Below, piece by piece: positions 1-8,873 of a stretch of 64,000 nucleotides of DNA. The stretch's first letter is position 1, and each line of letters starts with the position of its first letter. The notes beneath the pieces were generated by a model that ran no database searches, was not told the origin of the DNA, and worked only from the letters and a program-made list of their open reading frames with translations. Location of the stretch: positions 496,001 to 560,000 of the forward strand of contig NZ_CP009922.3 of NCBI RefSeq assembly GCF_000993785.3. Reading direction: 5' to 3'. The stretch comes from Streptomyces xiamenensis. Its GTDB lineage: Bacteria > Actinomycetota > Actinomycetes > Streptomycetales > Streptomycetaceae. A program made the translations under genes and the position numbers.

Positions 1-539
1 TGGGCTTCGGCAACTCCTGGAGCGCGTCCCAGGGCATCCCGCAGGGCGCGCGGGTGGAGGCGGACCGGGTGGACCCGAACCGCTTCTACGGCTTCCACCA
101 GGGCACCTTCTACATCTCCACGAACGGCGGGGCGACCTTCACCGCCTCCGCCGCGCAGGGCCTGCCCGCCACCGGCGAGGTACGGTTCGGCGCCGTTCCC
201 GGGCGCACCGGGGACATCTGGCTGGCCGGCGGCGGGCTGTGGCGTTCCACCGACGGGGGCGCCACCTTCACCCGGAACACCGGCATCGACGCCGACAACA
301 TCGGCTTCGGAGCGCCGGCCCCGGGCCAGTCGTACCAGGCGCTGTACAGCAGCGGCGTGGTCAACGGCGTGCGCGGCGTCTACCGCTCCACCGACACCGG
401 GGCCACCTGGACCCGGATCAACGACGACGACCACCAGTGGGCGTGGACCGGTGACGCCATCACCGGCGATCCGCGGATCTACGGCCGCGTCTATCTCTCG
501 ACCAACGGCCGCGGGGTGATCTACGGCGACAGCGCGTGA
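1..539 (+). CDS. C-terminal part of a secreted beta-propeller glycoside hydrolase (GH74 xyloglucanase-like), 5' end outside window
   Basis: The reading frame is open from base 3 and ends at the TGA at 537-539, giving 178 visible residues. The visible part has repeated Asp-box (BNR) motifs such as STNGGATF, STDGGATFT and STDTGATWT, each closing a blade of a beta-propeller. The order of blades and the ending in a VYLSTNGRGVIYGD-type strand are like the C-terminal half of GH74 xyloglucanases, which cleave plant-wall xyloglucan outside the cell. The signal peptide and catalytic aspartates would lie upstream, so the enzyme class is inferred; another Asp-box protein such as a sialidase is possible. 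No binding module follows. Two terminator hairpins come right after the stop. Confidence 0.6.
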   Translation, partial: GFGNSWSASQGIPQGARVEADRVDPNRFYGFHQGTFYISTNGGATFTASAAQGLPATGEVRFGAVPGRTGDIWLAGGGLWRSTDGGATFTRNTGIDADNIGFGAPAPGQSYQALYSSGVVNGVRGVYRSTDTGATWTRINDDDHQWAWTGDAITGDPRIYGRVYLSTNGRGVIYGDSA

Positions 540-549
540 CGGAAGGGCG

Positions 550-568
550 GCGCTGTGCATCACAGCGC
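550..568. terminator. Hairpin after the glycoside hydrolase gene
   Basis: A perfect 8-bp inverted repeat (GCGCTGTG, loop CAT, CACAGCGC) starts 10 bases after the stop codon. No T run follows, which is usual for actinobacterial terminators. Confidence 0.55.
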
Positions 569-582
569 ACCGTCACCCCACA

Positions 583-614
583 GGGACCGGCCGTACCCTT
601 CCCCGGCCGGTCCC
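583..614. terminator. Second hairpin between the glycoside hydrolase and hbd
   Basis: A perfect 11-bp stem (GGGACCGGCCG with CGGCCGGTCCC) around a 10-base loop lies 44 bases after the stop. With the hairpin at 550 it forms a tandem terminator that should insulate the next gene. A TAACGT at 636-641 could be the -10 box of that gene. Confidence 0.55.
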
Positions 615-694
615 GCTCCGCCCGTCCGCGCCCGGTAACGTCGGGGCCGACCGACCGAACCGTGGACAGGACCGGACCAGCGAAGGGGCACGGT

Positions 695-1555
695 GTGAAG
701 GACATCGAACGCGTCGGAGTGGTGGGCTGCGGCCAGATGGGCGCGGGCATCGCGGAGGTGTGCGCGCGGGCAGGGCTTTCGGTGCGGGTCGCCGAGACCA
801 CCGGGGAGGCGCTGGAGCTGGGCCGCACCCGGCTGGTGAACTCCCTGGACAAGGCGGCCGAGCGCGGCAAGATCAGCGCGGAGGAGCACGGGGCGACCCT
901 GGAGCGGCTGACCTTCACCACCGATCTCGGCGAGTTCGCCGACCGTGATCTGGTGATCGAGGCGGTGGTGGAGAGCGAGCCGGTCAAGACCGAGATCTTC
1001 CAGGTGCTCGACCAGGTGGTGACCCGCCCCGACGCCATCCTGGCCTCGAACACCTCCTCCATCCCGCTGGTGAAGCTGGCGGTGGCCACCGGCCGCCCGC
1101 AGCAGGTGATCGGCATCCACTTCTTCAATCCGCCGCAGGTGCAGACCCTGGTGGAGCTGATCCCGGCGCTCACCACCGGGGAGGAGACGGTGCGCCGCGC
1201 CGAGGCGCTGGTGGGCGAGGTGCTGGGCAAGCACGCGATCCGGGCCCAGGACCGTTCCGGCTTCGTGGTGAACGCGCTGCTCGTGCCGTATCTGCTGGCC
1301 GCCATCCGGATGTTCGAGTCGGGGGCGGCGACCCGCGAGGACATCGACACCGGCATGGAGCAGGGCTGCGCCCATCCGATGGGCCCGCTGCGGCTGACCG
1401 ATCTGATCGGCCTGGACACGGTGGCCGCGATCGCGGACAGCATGTACGAGGAGTTCAAGGAGCAGTTGTACGCCCCGCCGCCGCTGCTGCGCCGGATGGT
1501 GTCGGCCGGGCAGCTGGGCCGCAAGAGCGGCGCGGGCTTCTACTCGTACGGGTGA
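695..1555 (+). CDS. 3-hydroxybutyryl-CoA dehydrogenase
   Basis: This 286-residue protein oxidises (S)-3-hydroxyacyl-CoA to 3-ketoacyl-CoA with NAD(P), in fatty-acid and butyrate metabolism in the cytosol. Residues 5-30 form a Rossmann motif (VGVVGCGQMGAGIAE). The HFFNPP segment carries the active-site histidine, and a C-terminal helical domain (NALLVPYLLAA, CAHPMGPLRLTDLIGLD) is typical of the short FadB/Hbd family, whose usual length is about 285. I chose the GTG at 695 because AAGGGG stands 7 bases before it; the open frame reaches 536 but that N-terminal extension is Arg/Pro-rich and runs through the terminators. The gene is monocistronic and convergent with ku. Confidence 0.93.
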   Translation: MKDIERVGVVGCGQMGAGIAEVCARAGLSVRVAETTGEALELGRTRLVNSLDKAAERGKISAEEHGATLERLTFTTDLGEFADRDLVIEAVVESEPVKTEIFQVLDQVVTRPDAILASNTSSIPLVKLAVATGRPQQVIGIHFFNPPQVQTLVELIPALTTGEETVRRAEALVGEVLGKHAIRAQDRSGFVVNALLVPYLLAAIRMFESGAATREDIDTGMEQGCAHPMGPLRLTDLIGLDTVAAIADSMYEEFKEQLYAPPPLLRRMVSAGQLGRKSGAGFYSYG

Positions 1556-1576
1556 GAAAGGGGCCGCCGCCGGACC

Positions 1577-2545
1577 TCAGGAGGCCCGCTTGCGGGTCGT
1601 GGTCTTCTTGGCGGCGGTCTTCTTCGACGTGCTTTTCTTCGCGGTGCTCTTCTTGGTGCTCTTGCCGGCCGTGGCCTTCTTCTTCGCCGGGGACTTCTTG
1701 GCGGCGGCCTTCTTCTTGATCGGCGTGACGGTCGCCTCCCCCTCCGGCTCCTCCTCGCCGCGGGCCTGGCGGGCGCTGCGCACGCTGTCTTCCAGGGCGG
1801 ACATCAAGTCGATCACCCGGCCGCCGGTGGCCGGCCGTTCGGTGATCTCCTCCGGCACCCGGCCCTCCAGCTTGGCGGTGACCAGCGCCTCGACGGCCGC
1901 GCGGTACTCGTCGTGGAGTTCGGCCATGTCCACCGAGCCGAGGGTGTCCATCAGGGTGTCGGCGAGGTCCAGTTCGGCGTCCCGGACGGTGACCCGCTCG
2001 CCGGGCACCACCCCGGTGGCCGGGCGGATCTCGTCGGGCCACAGCAGGGTGTGCATCCCCAGGACCGCCTCGCCGTCCCCCTCCAGGGCGCGCAGCAGGG
2101 CCAGCGTCTCGCGCCCGCGCATGGCGAGCTTGGCGATGGCGCCCTTCTGGCTGCGCCGCAGGGCCTCCCGCAGCAGCGCGTAGGGCTTGATCGCGCCGGT
2201 GTCCGGGGCCAGGTAGTAGGAGCGGTCCAGCTGGTAGGGGTCGATGCTGCTCACCGGGACGAAGCCGAGGATGTCGACGGTCCTGGCGGTGGGCAGCGGC
2301 AGCGCGGCCAGGTCGTCGTCGGTGAGCTGGACGACGGAGCCGTCGGCCGCCTCGTACGCCTTGCCGATCTCGTCGCCGCCCACCTCCTCCCCGTCCAGCT
2401 CGCACACCTTGCGGTAGCGGATCCGGCCGTCATCGGCGGTGTGGATCTGCCGGAAGGACACCGAGTGGTTCTCGGTAGCGCTGACGACCTTCACCGGGAT
2501 GCTGACCAGGCCGAAGGAGATGGTGCCCTTCCACAGCGATCGCAT
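1577..2545 (-). CDS. ku: Ku protein, bacterial non-homologous end joining
   Basis: This 322-residue protein matches bacterial Ku, a homodimer that rings broken DNA ends and recruits LigD. It starts with the family signature (MRSLWKGTISFGLVSIPVKV), and residues 1-250 form the Ku core with the RYRKVCELDGEEV and YYLAPD segments. After about residue 270 the chain becomes a Lys/Ala/Thr-rich tail of roughly 50 residues made of KK-x-AKK-like units, similar to the basic tails that help mycobacterial and Streptomyces Ku bind DNA. It is divergent from the polymerase gene at 2586 with only 40 bases between the two starts, so the promoters must overlap or lie inside the genes. Streptomyces often have more than one Ku. 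Confidence 0.95.
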   Translation of the reverse strand: MRSLWKGTISFGLVSIPVKVVSATENHSVSFRQIHTADDGRIRYRKVCELDGEEVGGDEIGKAYEAADGSVVQLTDDDLAALPLPTARTVDILGFVPVSSIDPYQLDRSYYLAPDTGAIKPYALLREALRRSQKGAIAKLAMRGRETLALLRALEGDGEAVLGMHTLLWPDEIRPATGVVPGERVTVRDAELDLADTLMDTLGSVDMAELHDEYRAAVEALVTAKLEGRVPEEITERPATGGRVIDLMSALEDSVRSARQARGEEEPEGEATVTPIKKKAAAKKSPAKKKATAGKSTKKSTAKKSTSKKTAAKKTTTRKRAS

Positions 2546-2585
2546 CGTTCACCCCTTCTGCCCGCTTTCATGCCATCCTCAGGCT

Positions 2586-3464
2586 ATGCCTGTCGTCGCG
2601 GTGGAGGGACGTCGTCTGTCGCTGTCCCGGCTGGAAAAGGTGATCTATCCGGACGGGACGACCAAGGGCGAGGTGCTGCACTACTACGCCGCCCACGGCA
2701 GCGCGATCCTGCCCCATCTGCGGGATCGGCCGCTGAGTCTGCTGCGCTATCCGGACGGCCCGGACGGCGAGCGCTTCTTCACCAAACACGTTCCCCAGGG
2801 CACCCCCGAGTGGGTGAAGATCTGCGAGGTGCCGCGCTCGGGTGGCGGCACCATGCGGCAGGTCGTCCTCCAGGACCTGGCGAGCGTGGTGTGGGCGGCG
2901 AACCTGGTGGTGGAGTTCCACACCCCGCAGTGGCGGTACGAGGAGCCGGGCGTCGCCGACCGGCTGGTCTTCGATCTGGATCCGGGCGAGCCGGCCACCG
3001 TCGCCGAGTGCTGCGAGGTCGCGCTGTGGCTGCGCGAGCGCCTGGCCCGGGACGGCCTGGCCGCGTACCCGAAGACCTCGGGCTCCAAGGGGCTGCATCT
3101 GCTGAGCCCGCTGCGCCCGGTGGACTCGCGGCGTGCCTCGGAGTACGCCAAGGCGGTGGCCGGTGAGGCCGCCGCCGCGCTGCCGGGTCTCGCGATCGCC
3201 ACCATGGCCAAGCGGCTGCGGCCGGGCAAGGTGTTCATCGACCACAGCCAGAACGCGGCCCGCAAGACGACGGCCGCCCCCTACACGCTGCGCGCCCGAG
3301 CCATCCCGGCGGTCTCCACCCCCGTCACCTGGGAGGAGGTCGCCGGGTGCGCGGAGCCGGAGCAACTCGTCTTCACCCTGCACGACCTCCCGCACCGGCT
3401 GGCCGCACACGGCGACCTGATGACCCCGCTGCTCAACCCCCGTGCCGCCCGCCCCCTTCCCTGA
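2586..3464 (+). CDS. Stand-alone LigD-type polymerase/primase domain protein (NHEJ)
   Basis: This 292-residue protein is the polymerase domain of LigD alone, without ligase or phosphoesterase domains. It fills and extends ends at Ku-bound breaks, preferring ribonucleotides in characterised homologues. Visible family features are the N-terminal LSRLEKVIYPDG, the catalytic FDLDPG (two metal-binding aspartates), SGSKGLHL and the late KTTAAPYTLRARA. I chose the ATG at 2586 because the family begins a few residues before SRLEKV; the open frame to 2439 would run into ku. No clear Shine-Dalgarno precedes it. Its place next to ku supports the NHEJ role. The partner ATP-dependent ligase is not in the window. 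Confidence 0.9.
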   Translation: MPVVAVEGRRLSLSRLEKVIYPDGTTKGEVLHYYAAHGSAILPHLRDRPLSLLRYPDGPDGERFFTKHVPQGTPEWVKICEVPRSGGGTMRQVVLQDLASVVWAANLVVEFHTPQWRYEEPGVADRLVFDLDPGEPATVAECCEVALWLRERLARDGLAAYPKTSGSKGLHLLSPLRPVDSRRASEYAKAVAGEAAAALPGLAIATMAKRLRPGKVFIDHSQNAARKTTAAPYTLRARAIPAVSTPVTWEEVAGCAEPEQLVFTLHDLPHRLAAHGDLMTPLLNPRAARPLP

Positions 3465-3478
3465 GCCCGCGCAGGCTC

Positions 3479-3484
3479 TACGGT
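3479..3484 (+). promoter_or_regulatory. Leaderless-type -10 box for the BtuF-like gene
   Basis: TACGGT lies exactly 6 bases before the GTG at 3491, and no Shine-Dalgarno is seen, so transcription probably starts at or next to the start codon. Confidence 0.45.
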
Positions 3485-3490
3485 GGGGTC

Positions 3491-4375
3491 GTGCGGATCG
3501 TCTCCCTTCTCCCGTCGGCCACGGAAATCCTCTTCGCGCTCGGCGCCGGCGACCGCGTCGTCGGCGTGACCTTCGAGTGCGACCACCCGCCGCAGGCCCG
3601 CGAACGCCGGATCGTGTCGACCAGCGCGCTGCCCGAAGGGCTGCCGCCCGCCGAGATCGACCGGGTGGTCAGCGCACGGATGGCCGCCGGGGAGGACCTG
3701 TACCACCTGGACCGCGGGGCGCTGGCCACCCTGGCGGCCGATCTGGTGGTCACCCAGGATCTGTGCGCGGTCTGCGCGGTCGACGTCTCCACGGTGCACG
3801 ACGCCCTCAACTACCTCTCCTGCCGGGCCGAGGTGCTGACCGTCGACCCGCACACCCTGCGGCAGGTACTGGACTCGGTGCGCACGATCGGGGAGGCCAC
3901 CGGCACCGGGGAGGCCGCCGACCACCTGATCACCGCGCTGGACCGGCGGCTGGCGGCGGTACGGACGCGGGTGGCGGCCCGCCGGCCTGTGCCGGCGCTG
4001 GTACTGGAGTGGACCGAGCCGCCGTTCGCCCCCGGCCACTGGGTACCCGACATGGTGGCGGCGGCCGGCGGGCACTGCGTCCTGGGCCGCTCGGGGGAAC
4101 GCTCCTTCCGCACCGGCTGGGAGACGGTGCGGGCCGCCGGTGCCGAGGTCGTGGTGTGCGCCCCGTGCGGCTTCGGCCTGAGCGAGTCGGCCCGGCTCGC
4201 CGAACAGGTCGCGGACCGGCTCCCGCCGGGCGTGCCGCTGTGGGCGGTGGACGCCAACGCCTCCTTCGCCCGCCCGGGGCCACGGCTGGTGGACGGCGTC
4301 GAAGCACTGGCCGGGATCTTCCACCCGGAGGCGGCCGAGGCCCCCGATCCCGCCCTGGCCGTCCGGCTGGCCTGA
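3491..4375 (+). CDS. Cytosolic BtuF-like cobalamin-binding / helical-backbone metal-receptor protein
   Basis: The 294-residue product has the fold signature of periplasmic-binding proteins of the BtuF/FecB class: [27 protein letters not shown] at the N terminus, a long backbone helix near residues 125-165, and a second lobe with [25 protein letters not shown]. Proteins annotated as cobalamin-binding protein look like this. There is no signal peptide or lipobox and no ABC permease or ATPase nearby, so it is unlikely to be a transporter receptor and its ligand is unknown. Cysteines at CAVCAVD and VVCAPCG are notable. I chose the GTG at 3491; the open frame extends 48 codons upstream into the end of the polymerase gene. 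Confidence 0.75.
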   Translation: MRIVSLLPSATEILFALGAGDRVVGVTFECDHPPQARERRIVSTSALPEGLPPAEIDRVVSARMAAGEDLYHLDRGALATLAADLVVTQDLCAVCAVDVSTVHDALNYLSCRAEVLTVDPHTLRQVLDSVRTIGEATGTGEAADHLITALDRRLAAVRTRVAARRPVPALVLEWTEPPFAPGHWVPDMVAAAGGHCVLGRSGERSFRTGWETVRAAGAEVVVCAPCGFGLSESARLAEQVADRLPPGVPLWAVDANASFARPGPRLVDGVEALAGIFHPEAAEAPDPALAVRLA

Positions 4376-4463
4376 GCGCCGCGCGCCCCTGCGGAATGAC
4401 GCTGCCCGCCGCGTACGTTGTGCCGCACGGACACTCTTCAACCGCGTGAAGGGAAGGGGCACC

Positions 4464-4943
4464 ATGCCACTCACCGGCGAGTACGAGCCGAGCACCTCGA
4501 AGCTGGTGCGGGATCAGGTGGAGCTGTACGAGAGTTCGGGAGGCACCCGGGGAACGACCCTGGCGGAACTGGTCGGTTCCGATGACGAGCGGCGCCGGGA
4601 CCTGCCGGTCATCATCCTGACCACCCGCGGCGCGAAAAGCGGCAGAATCCGCAAATCCCCGCTCATGCGGGTGGAGCACGACGGGCGCTACGCCGTGGTC
4701 GCCTCGCTGGGCGGCGCCCCCAAACACCCGGTCTGGTACCACAACGTGGTGGCCGACCCCCGGGTGGAGCTCCAGGACGGCCCGGTGCGCCAGGACATGG
4801 TGGCCCGGGAGGTGACCGGCGAGGAGAAGGCCGTGTGGTGGGCCCGGGCCGTCGAGGCGTATCCGGACTACGCCGACTACCAGCGGAAGACGGACCGGGT
4901 GATCCCGGTCTTCGTCCTGGAGCCGGTGCCGCAGGGGCACTGA
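4464..4943 (+). CDS. F420(deazaflavin)-dependent nitroreductase-family protein
   Basis: This 159-residue protein belongs to the DUF385/Ddn-like split-barrel family, which binds coenzyme F420 and reduces quinones, nitro compounds or unsaturated ketones. Family segments are [21 protein letters not shown] (residues about 49-70), the strand [19 protein letters not shown] and [11 protein letters not shown] near the middle, then [21 protein letters not shown]. The ATG at 4464 follows AAGGGAAGGGG at a good distance and is preferred over the GTG at 4446. It is monocistronic and convergent with pheT across a strong terminator. The substrate cannot be told from sequence. Confidence 0.88.
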   Translation: MPLTGEYEPSTSKLVRDQVELYESSGGTRGTTLAELVGSDDERRRDLPVIILTTRGAKSGRIRKSPLMRVEHDGRYAVVASLGGAPKHPVWYHNVVADPRVELQDGPVRQDMVAREVTGEEKAVWWARAVEAYPDYADYQRKTDRVIPVFVLEPVPQGH

Positions 4944-4957
4944 CCCCGCACAGCGCG

Positions 4958-4992
4958 GCGGGCCCGGCCGTCACTCGGACGGCCGGGCCCGC
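4958..4992. terminator. Bidirectional terminator between the F420 enzyme gene and pheT
   Basis: A perfect 15-bp stem (left arm 4958-4972, right arm 4978-4992) with loop ACTCG sits between two convergent genes. No T tract is present on either strand. Confidence 0.85.
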
Positions 4993-5013
4993 GCGGGCCG
5001 GTGCGGCGGGGCG

Positions 5014-7545
5014 TCACGCCCCGCGCAGCACCGCCCCGGTACGCTCGACGGCGCTCGCGACCGCCGCCTCGCGGGCGGCCGTCGCCTCCTCCGCCGTCAG
5101 CGTGCGGTCCGGGGCACGGAACCGCAGCGTGTACGCCAGGGACTTGCGGCCCGCACCCAGCTGCTCACCGGTGAAGACGTCGAACAGCCGCAGTGACTCC
5201 AGCAGTTCTCCGGCGCCCGCGCGCAGCGCGGCCTCCACCTCACCGGCCGGCACCGAGGTGTCGACCACGAGGGCGACGTCCTGGGTGGCCACCGGGAACG
5301 TGGAGATGCGCGGCGCGCTCAGCGTCTCGGCACCCGCCCGCTGCAGCAGATCCAGATCGACCTCGGCCGCGCTGGTGCGCTCCGGCAGCCCCAGCGCCTT
5401 GATCACCCGGGGGTGCAGTTCGCCTGCGTGCCCGGCGAGCACCCGCTCACCGTCGACGCTCACGTACAGCGCCGCGCAGCGCCCGGGGTGCCAGGGCGCG
5501 TACTGCGCGCTCTCCACCTCCGGTTCGGCACCGGCCTCACGGGCCACCGTGCGGGCGGCCTCGATCGCGTCGGCCCAGCCCGCCGGACGTCCGCCGCCCC
5601 ACCAGCCGGACCGCTCGCGGGCCCCGGCCAGCACCACGGCGGCGTGCCGGGGCTGCTCGGGCAGCGCCGCGTCCAGCTGTGCGATCTCCTCGTCCGAGGG
5701 ACGGCGGGTCACCGGCAGCCGCACCGGCGTGGTCTCCGTGCCCGTGGGCAGGAACACCAGGCCCGTCTCGAACAGCGCCAGATCGTGGCTGCCGCGCCCG
5801 TCGTTGCGGCGCAGCGCCGTCAGCAGACCCGGCAGCAGCGTGGTGCGCAGCGCCGGCTCCTCGTCGGAGAGCGGGTTGACGAGGGTGACGGTGCGGCGCC
5901 GGGCGTCGTCCGCCGGGATACCGAGCCCGTCGAGCACCGGGGTGCCGATGAAGGGGTAGTTGAGCGCCTCCACGTACCCGGCGCCGGCCAGCGCCCGGCC
6001 CACCCGGCGGTGCAGCCGCTGCCGCGGGGTCAGGCCCCGCCCGGCCGGCGGGCGGGGCAGGGTGGCGGGGAGGTTCTCGTACCCCTCCAGGCGGATGACC
6101 TCTTCGGCGAGGTCGTTGGGGTCGGTGAGGTCGGGCCGCCAGCTGGGGACCGTGACGGTCAGCTCGTCGGAGCCGTAGACGTCGCAGCCGACCTGCTGGA
6201 GCCGCCGTACCACGGTCTCGCGCCCGTAGGCCACGCCCGCCACCTTGTCGGCGTGGTCGGCGGCGACCTTGATGGTGCGCGGGGTGAGCGGCACCGAGAC
6301 CTGGGTGACGCCGGGATCGGCGGTGCCGCCGGCCAGCAGGACCAGCAGATCGACGGCGCGCTGCGCGGCGGCGGCCGCGGCCTGCGGGTCCACGCCGCGT
6401 TCGAAGCGCCGGGACGCCTCGGAGGACAGCTTGTGCCGCCGCGAGGTACGGGCCACGGTGACCGGGTCGAAGTGCGCGGCCTCGACCACGATCTCCGAGG
6501 TTCCGGTGTCCCCGAGCAGCGGGTCGGTGCCGGCTTCCGGCGCGTCCGCGATCTCGGTGTGGGCACCGCCCATCACCCCGGCCAGGCCGATCGGGCCCTG
6601 CTCGTCGGTGATGACCAGGTCCTCGGCGTCCAGGGTACGCTCGGCGCCGTCCAGGGTGGCCAGCTTCTCGCCGGCCGCGGCCCGCCGTACGCCGATCGCG
6701 CCGTGCAGCCGGGAGCGGTCGTACGCGTGCAGCGGCTGGCCGATCTCGAGCATCACGTAGTTGGTGATGTCCACGGCGAGCGAGATCGGGCGCATGCCGG
6801 CCTTCTGGAGCCGGCGCTGCATCCAGATCGGGCTCACCGCGTGCGGCTGGACGCCGGACACGGTGCGGGCCACGAAGTGGTCGCAGGCGCCGAGGTCGCC
6901 GACCGTCACGGGGTAGCCGTCGCCGTTGGGCGCGGGCACATCCAGCAGCGCCGGGTCGCGCAGCGGCAGCCCGTACGCGGTGGCGGTCTCGCGGGCGATG
7001 CCGCGCAGCGACAGGCAGTAGCCGCGGTCGGTGGTGACGGCGATGTCCAGCACCTCGTCGACCAGCTCCAGCAGCTCGATCGCGTCGGTGCCCGGCTCGT
7101 GGCCCGGCGGCAGCACGATGATGCCGGAGTGGTCCTCGCCCATGCCGAGTTCGGCGGCGGAGCAGATCATGCCCTCGGAGAGCCGGCCGTACGTCTTGCG
7201 CGAGGAGATCTTGAAGCCGCCGGGCAGGACGGCGCCCGGCAGGACGACCACGACCTTGTCGCCGACGGCGAAGTTCCGCGCGCCGCACACGATGTTCTGC
7301 GGCTCGCCGGTGCCGTTCGCGTCGCCGACATCCACCTGGCAGTAGCGGATGGGCTTCTTGAACTCGGTCAGCTCCTCGATGGCCAGCACCTGGCCCACGA
7401 CCAGCGGCCCGGTGAGGTCGGCGCCGAGCCGTTCGACGGTCTCGACCTCCAGACCCGCCGAGATCAGCTTCGTCGCGAGGTCACGCCCGGTGACCTCGGC
7501 CGGCAGGTCGACGTATTCCCGCAACCAGGAAAGCGGGGCCCGCAT
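5014..7545 (-). CDS. pheT: Phenylalanine-tRNA ligase beta subunit
   Basis: At 843 residues this is a full-length bacterial PheT, the beta subunit of the alpha2-beta2 enzyme that charges tRNA(Phe). It contains the N-terminal [15 protein letters not shown], the EMAP/OB tRNA-binding domain (residues about 40-160), the B3/B4 editing domain, B5, the catalytic-like core and the C-terminal anticodon-binding (FDX-ACB) domain ending near [20 protein letters not shown]. Its ATG shares one base with the stop of pheS (TGATG), which implies translational coupling and equal output of the two subunits. Confidence 0.98.
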   Translation of the reverse strand: MRAPLSWLREYVDLPAEVTGRDLATKLISAGLEVETVERLGADLTGPLVVGQVLAIEELTEFKKPIRYCQVDVGDANGTGEPQNIVCGARNFAVGDKVVVVLPGAVLPGGFKISSRKTYGRLSEGMICSAAELGMGEDHSGIIVLPPGHEPGTDAIELLELVDEVLDIAVTTDRGYCLSLRGIARETATAYGLPLRDPALLDVPAPNGDGYPVTVGDLGACDHFVARTVSGVQPHAVSPIWMQRRLQKAGMRPISLAVDITNYVMLEIGQPLHAYDRSRLHGAIGVRRAAAGEKLATLDGAERTLDAEDLVITDEQGPIGLAGVMGGAHTEIADAPEAGTDPLLGDTGTSEIVVEAAHFDPVTVARTSRRHKLSSEASRRFERGVDPQAAAAAAQRAVDLLVLLAGGTADPGVTQVSVPLTPRTIKVAADHADKVAGVAYGRETVVRRLQQVGCDVYGSDELTVTVPSWRPDLTDPNDLAEEVIRLEGYENLPATLPRPPAGRGLTPRQRLHRRVGRALAGAGYVEALNYPFIGTPVLDGLGIPADDARRRTVTLVNPLSDEEPALRTTLLPGLLTALRRNDGRGSHDLALFETGLVFLPTGTETTPVRLPVTRRPSDEEIAQLDAALPEQPRHAAVVLAGARERSGWWGGGRPAGWADAIEAARTVAREAGAEPEVESAQYAPWHPGRCAALYVSVDGERVLAGHAGELHPRVIKALGLPERTSAAEVDLDLLQRAGAETLSAPRISTFPVATQDVALVVDTSVPAGEVEAALRAGAGELLESLRLFDVFTGEQLGAGRKSLAYTLRFRAPDRTLTAEEATAAREAAVASAVERTGAVLRGA

Positions 7546-8681
7546 CAGATCTCCATCCCGAACGCCCGGGTGAACCGCACGTCACCCTCGATCATGTCGC
7601 GCATGTCCTCGACGTTGTGCCGGAACATCAGCAGCCGCTCGATGCCGAAGCCGAACGCGAAACCGCTGTACTTCTCCGGGTCGATGCCGGCGGCCACCAG
7701 CACCCGGGGGTTGACCACGCCGCAGCCGCCCAGTTCGATCCAGCCCTCGCTGGAGCAGGTGCGGCACGGCCGGTCCGGGTTGCCCACGGACTCGCCGCGG
7801 CACACGTAGCAGACCATGTCCATCTCGGCGGACGGCTCGGTGAAGGGGAAGTAGTTGGGCCGCAGCCGGGTGTGCATCCCCTCCCCGAACAGCGAGGACA
7901 CCATGTGGTCCAGGGTGCCCTTGAGGTCCGCCATGGTCAGGCCCTCGTCGATGGCCAGCAGCTCGACCTGGGTGAAGACGGGGGTGTGGGTGGCGTCCAG
8001 CTCGTCGGTGCGGTAGACCCGCCCGGGGCAGATCACATAGATGGGCGGCTCGCGGTCCAGCATCGAGCGGATCTGCACCGGGGAGGTGTGGGTGCGCAGC
8101 ACGACGCCGGAGTCCGCTCCGGCGTTCTTTCCGGTCCCGGCAGGGTCCGCCACGAAGAAGGTGTCGTGGGTGGTGCGCGCCGGGTGGTCGGGGGCGATGT
8201 TGAGGGCGTCGAAGTTGAGCCACTCCGCCTCGACCTCGGGCCCCTCGGCCACCTCGTAGCCCATGGCCGTGAAGATGTCCTCGATGCGCTCGGAGAGCGT
8301 GGTCAGCGGGTGACGCGCGCCGGCCGGTACCCGGTCGTGGGGCAGGGTGACGTCCACCGCCTCCTCCACCAGGACCCGCTCGTCGCGCTCGGCCTCCAGT
8401 TCCTCCTGCCGGGTCTTGAGCGCCTTGTTCACGGCGCCCCTGGCCTGGCCGACCCGCTTGCCGGCCTCGGCCTTGGCCTGCGGGGGCAGGGCACCGATCT
8501 CGCGGTTGGCCAGCGCCAGCGGCGAGCGGTCCCCGGCGTGGGCGGTCCTGACCTCGCGCAGCGCGTCGAGGTCGCCCGCGGCGGCGATCGCCCCGAGCGC
8601 GGCTTCGCGCGCCCGGTCGATCTCTTCCGGTTTCAGTGCCTCGACCTCGACAGGGTCGTAGGACTTATTGGGTGCCGACAT
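7545..8681 (-). CDS. pheS: Phenylalanine-tRNA ligase alpha subunit
   Basis: The 378-residue product is the catalytic alpha subunit. It has an N-terminal coiled-coil region (residues about 10-95, rich in Ala, Glu and Arg), then class II motifs: [59 protein letters not shown] and the motif 3 region [12 protein letters not shown]. The ATG at 8681 is chosen because GGAAGAG lies just before it and the family starts there; the open frame continues 35 codons upstream into the structured leader. It is the first gene of pheST. Confidence 0.98.
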   Translation of the reverse strand: MSAPNKSYDPVEVEALKPEEIDRAREAALGAIAAAGDLDALREVRTAHAGDRSPLALANREIGALPPQAKAEAGKRVGQARGAVNKALKTRQEELEAERDERVLVEEAVDVTLPHDRVPAGARHPLTTLSERIEDIFTAMGYEVAEGPEVEAEWLNFDALNIAPDHPARTTHDTFFVADPAGTGKNAGADSGVVLRTHTSPVQIRSMLDREPPIYVICPGRVYRTDELDATHTPVFTQVELLAIDEGLTMADLKGTLDHMVSSLFGEGMHTRLRPNYFPFTEPSAEMDMVCYVCRGESVGNPDRPCRTCSSEGWIELGGCGVVNPRVLVAAGIDPEKYSGFAFGFGIERLLMFRHNVEDMRDMIEGDVRFTRAFGMEI

Positions 8682-8815
8682 CTCTTCCCATGTTTTCCGT
8701 ATGGCTGTGCGCTTCACTGCGCTGCGCGCCGGGCCCGGGCCGGCGCGGACCGGATCGGTCCGCCGGTACCTGCTGCGATGCCCCACGGCGTAGTGCGTGC
8801 CAGGGGTCGAGTCTA
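8682..8815 (-). promoter_or_regulatory. pheST promoter and structured leader
   Basis: A TAGACT -10 box lies at 8810-8815, giving a leader of about 120 bases. The leader contains a perfect 7-bp hairpin (GCGGACC, loop GGATC, GGTCCGC, at 8745-8763) and further GC palindromes. I see no Phe-rich leader peptide and no T-box. A clear -35 box is not visible. Confidence 0.4.
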
Positions 8816-8873
8816 AGGGTGTGCGTGCGGCGAGCGAGAAACGCCTGGACGTGTGAGGGGCCCGCGGGGGCCG

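Noticed and set aside
8682..8786. A leader peptide or N-terminal extension upstream of pheS
   Set aside because: The open frame has no Phe codons and encodes an Arg-rich stretch absent from the family. The ribosome site fits the ATG at 8681.
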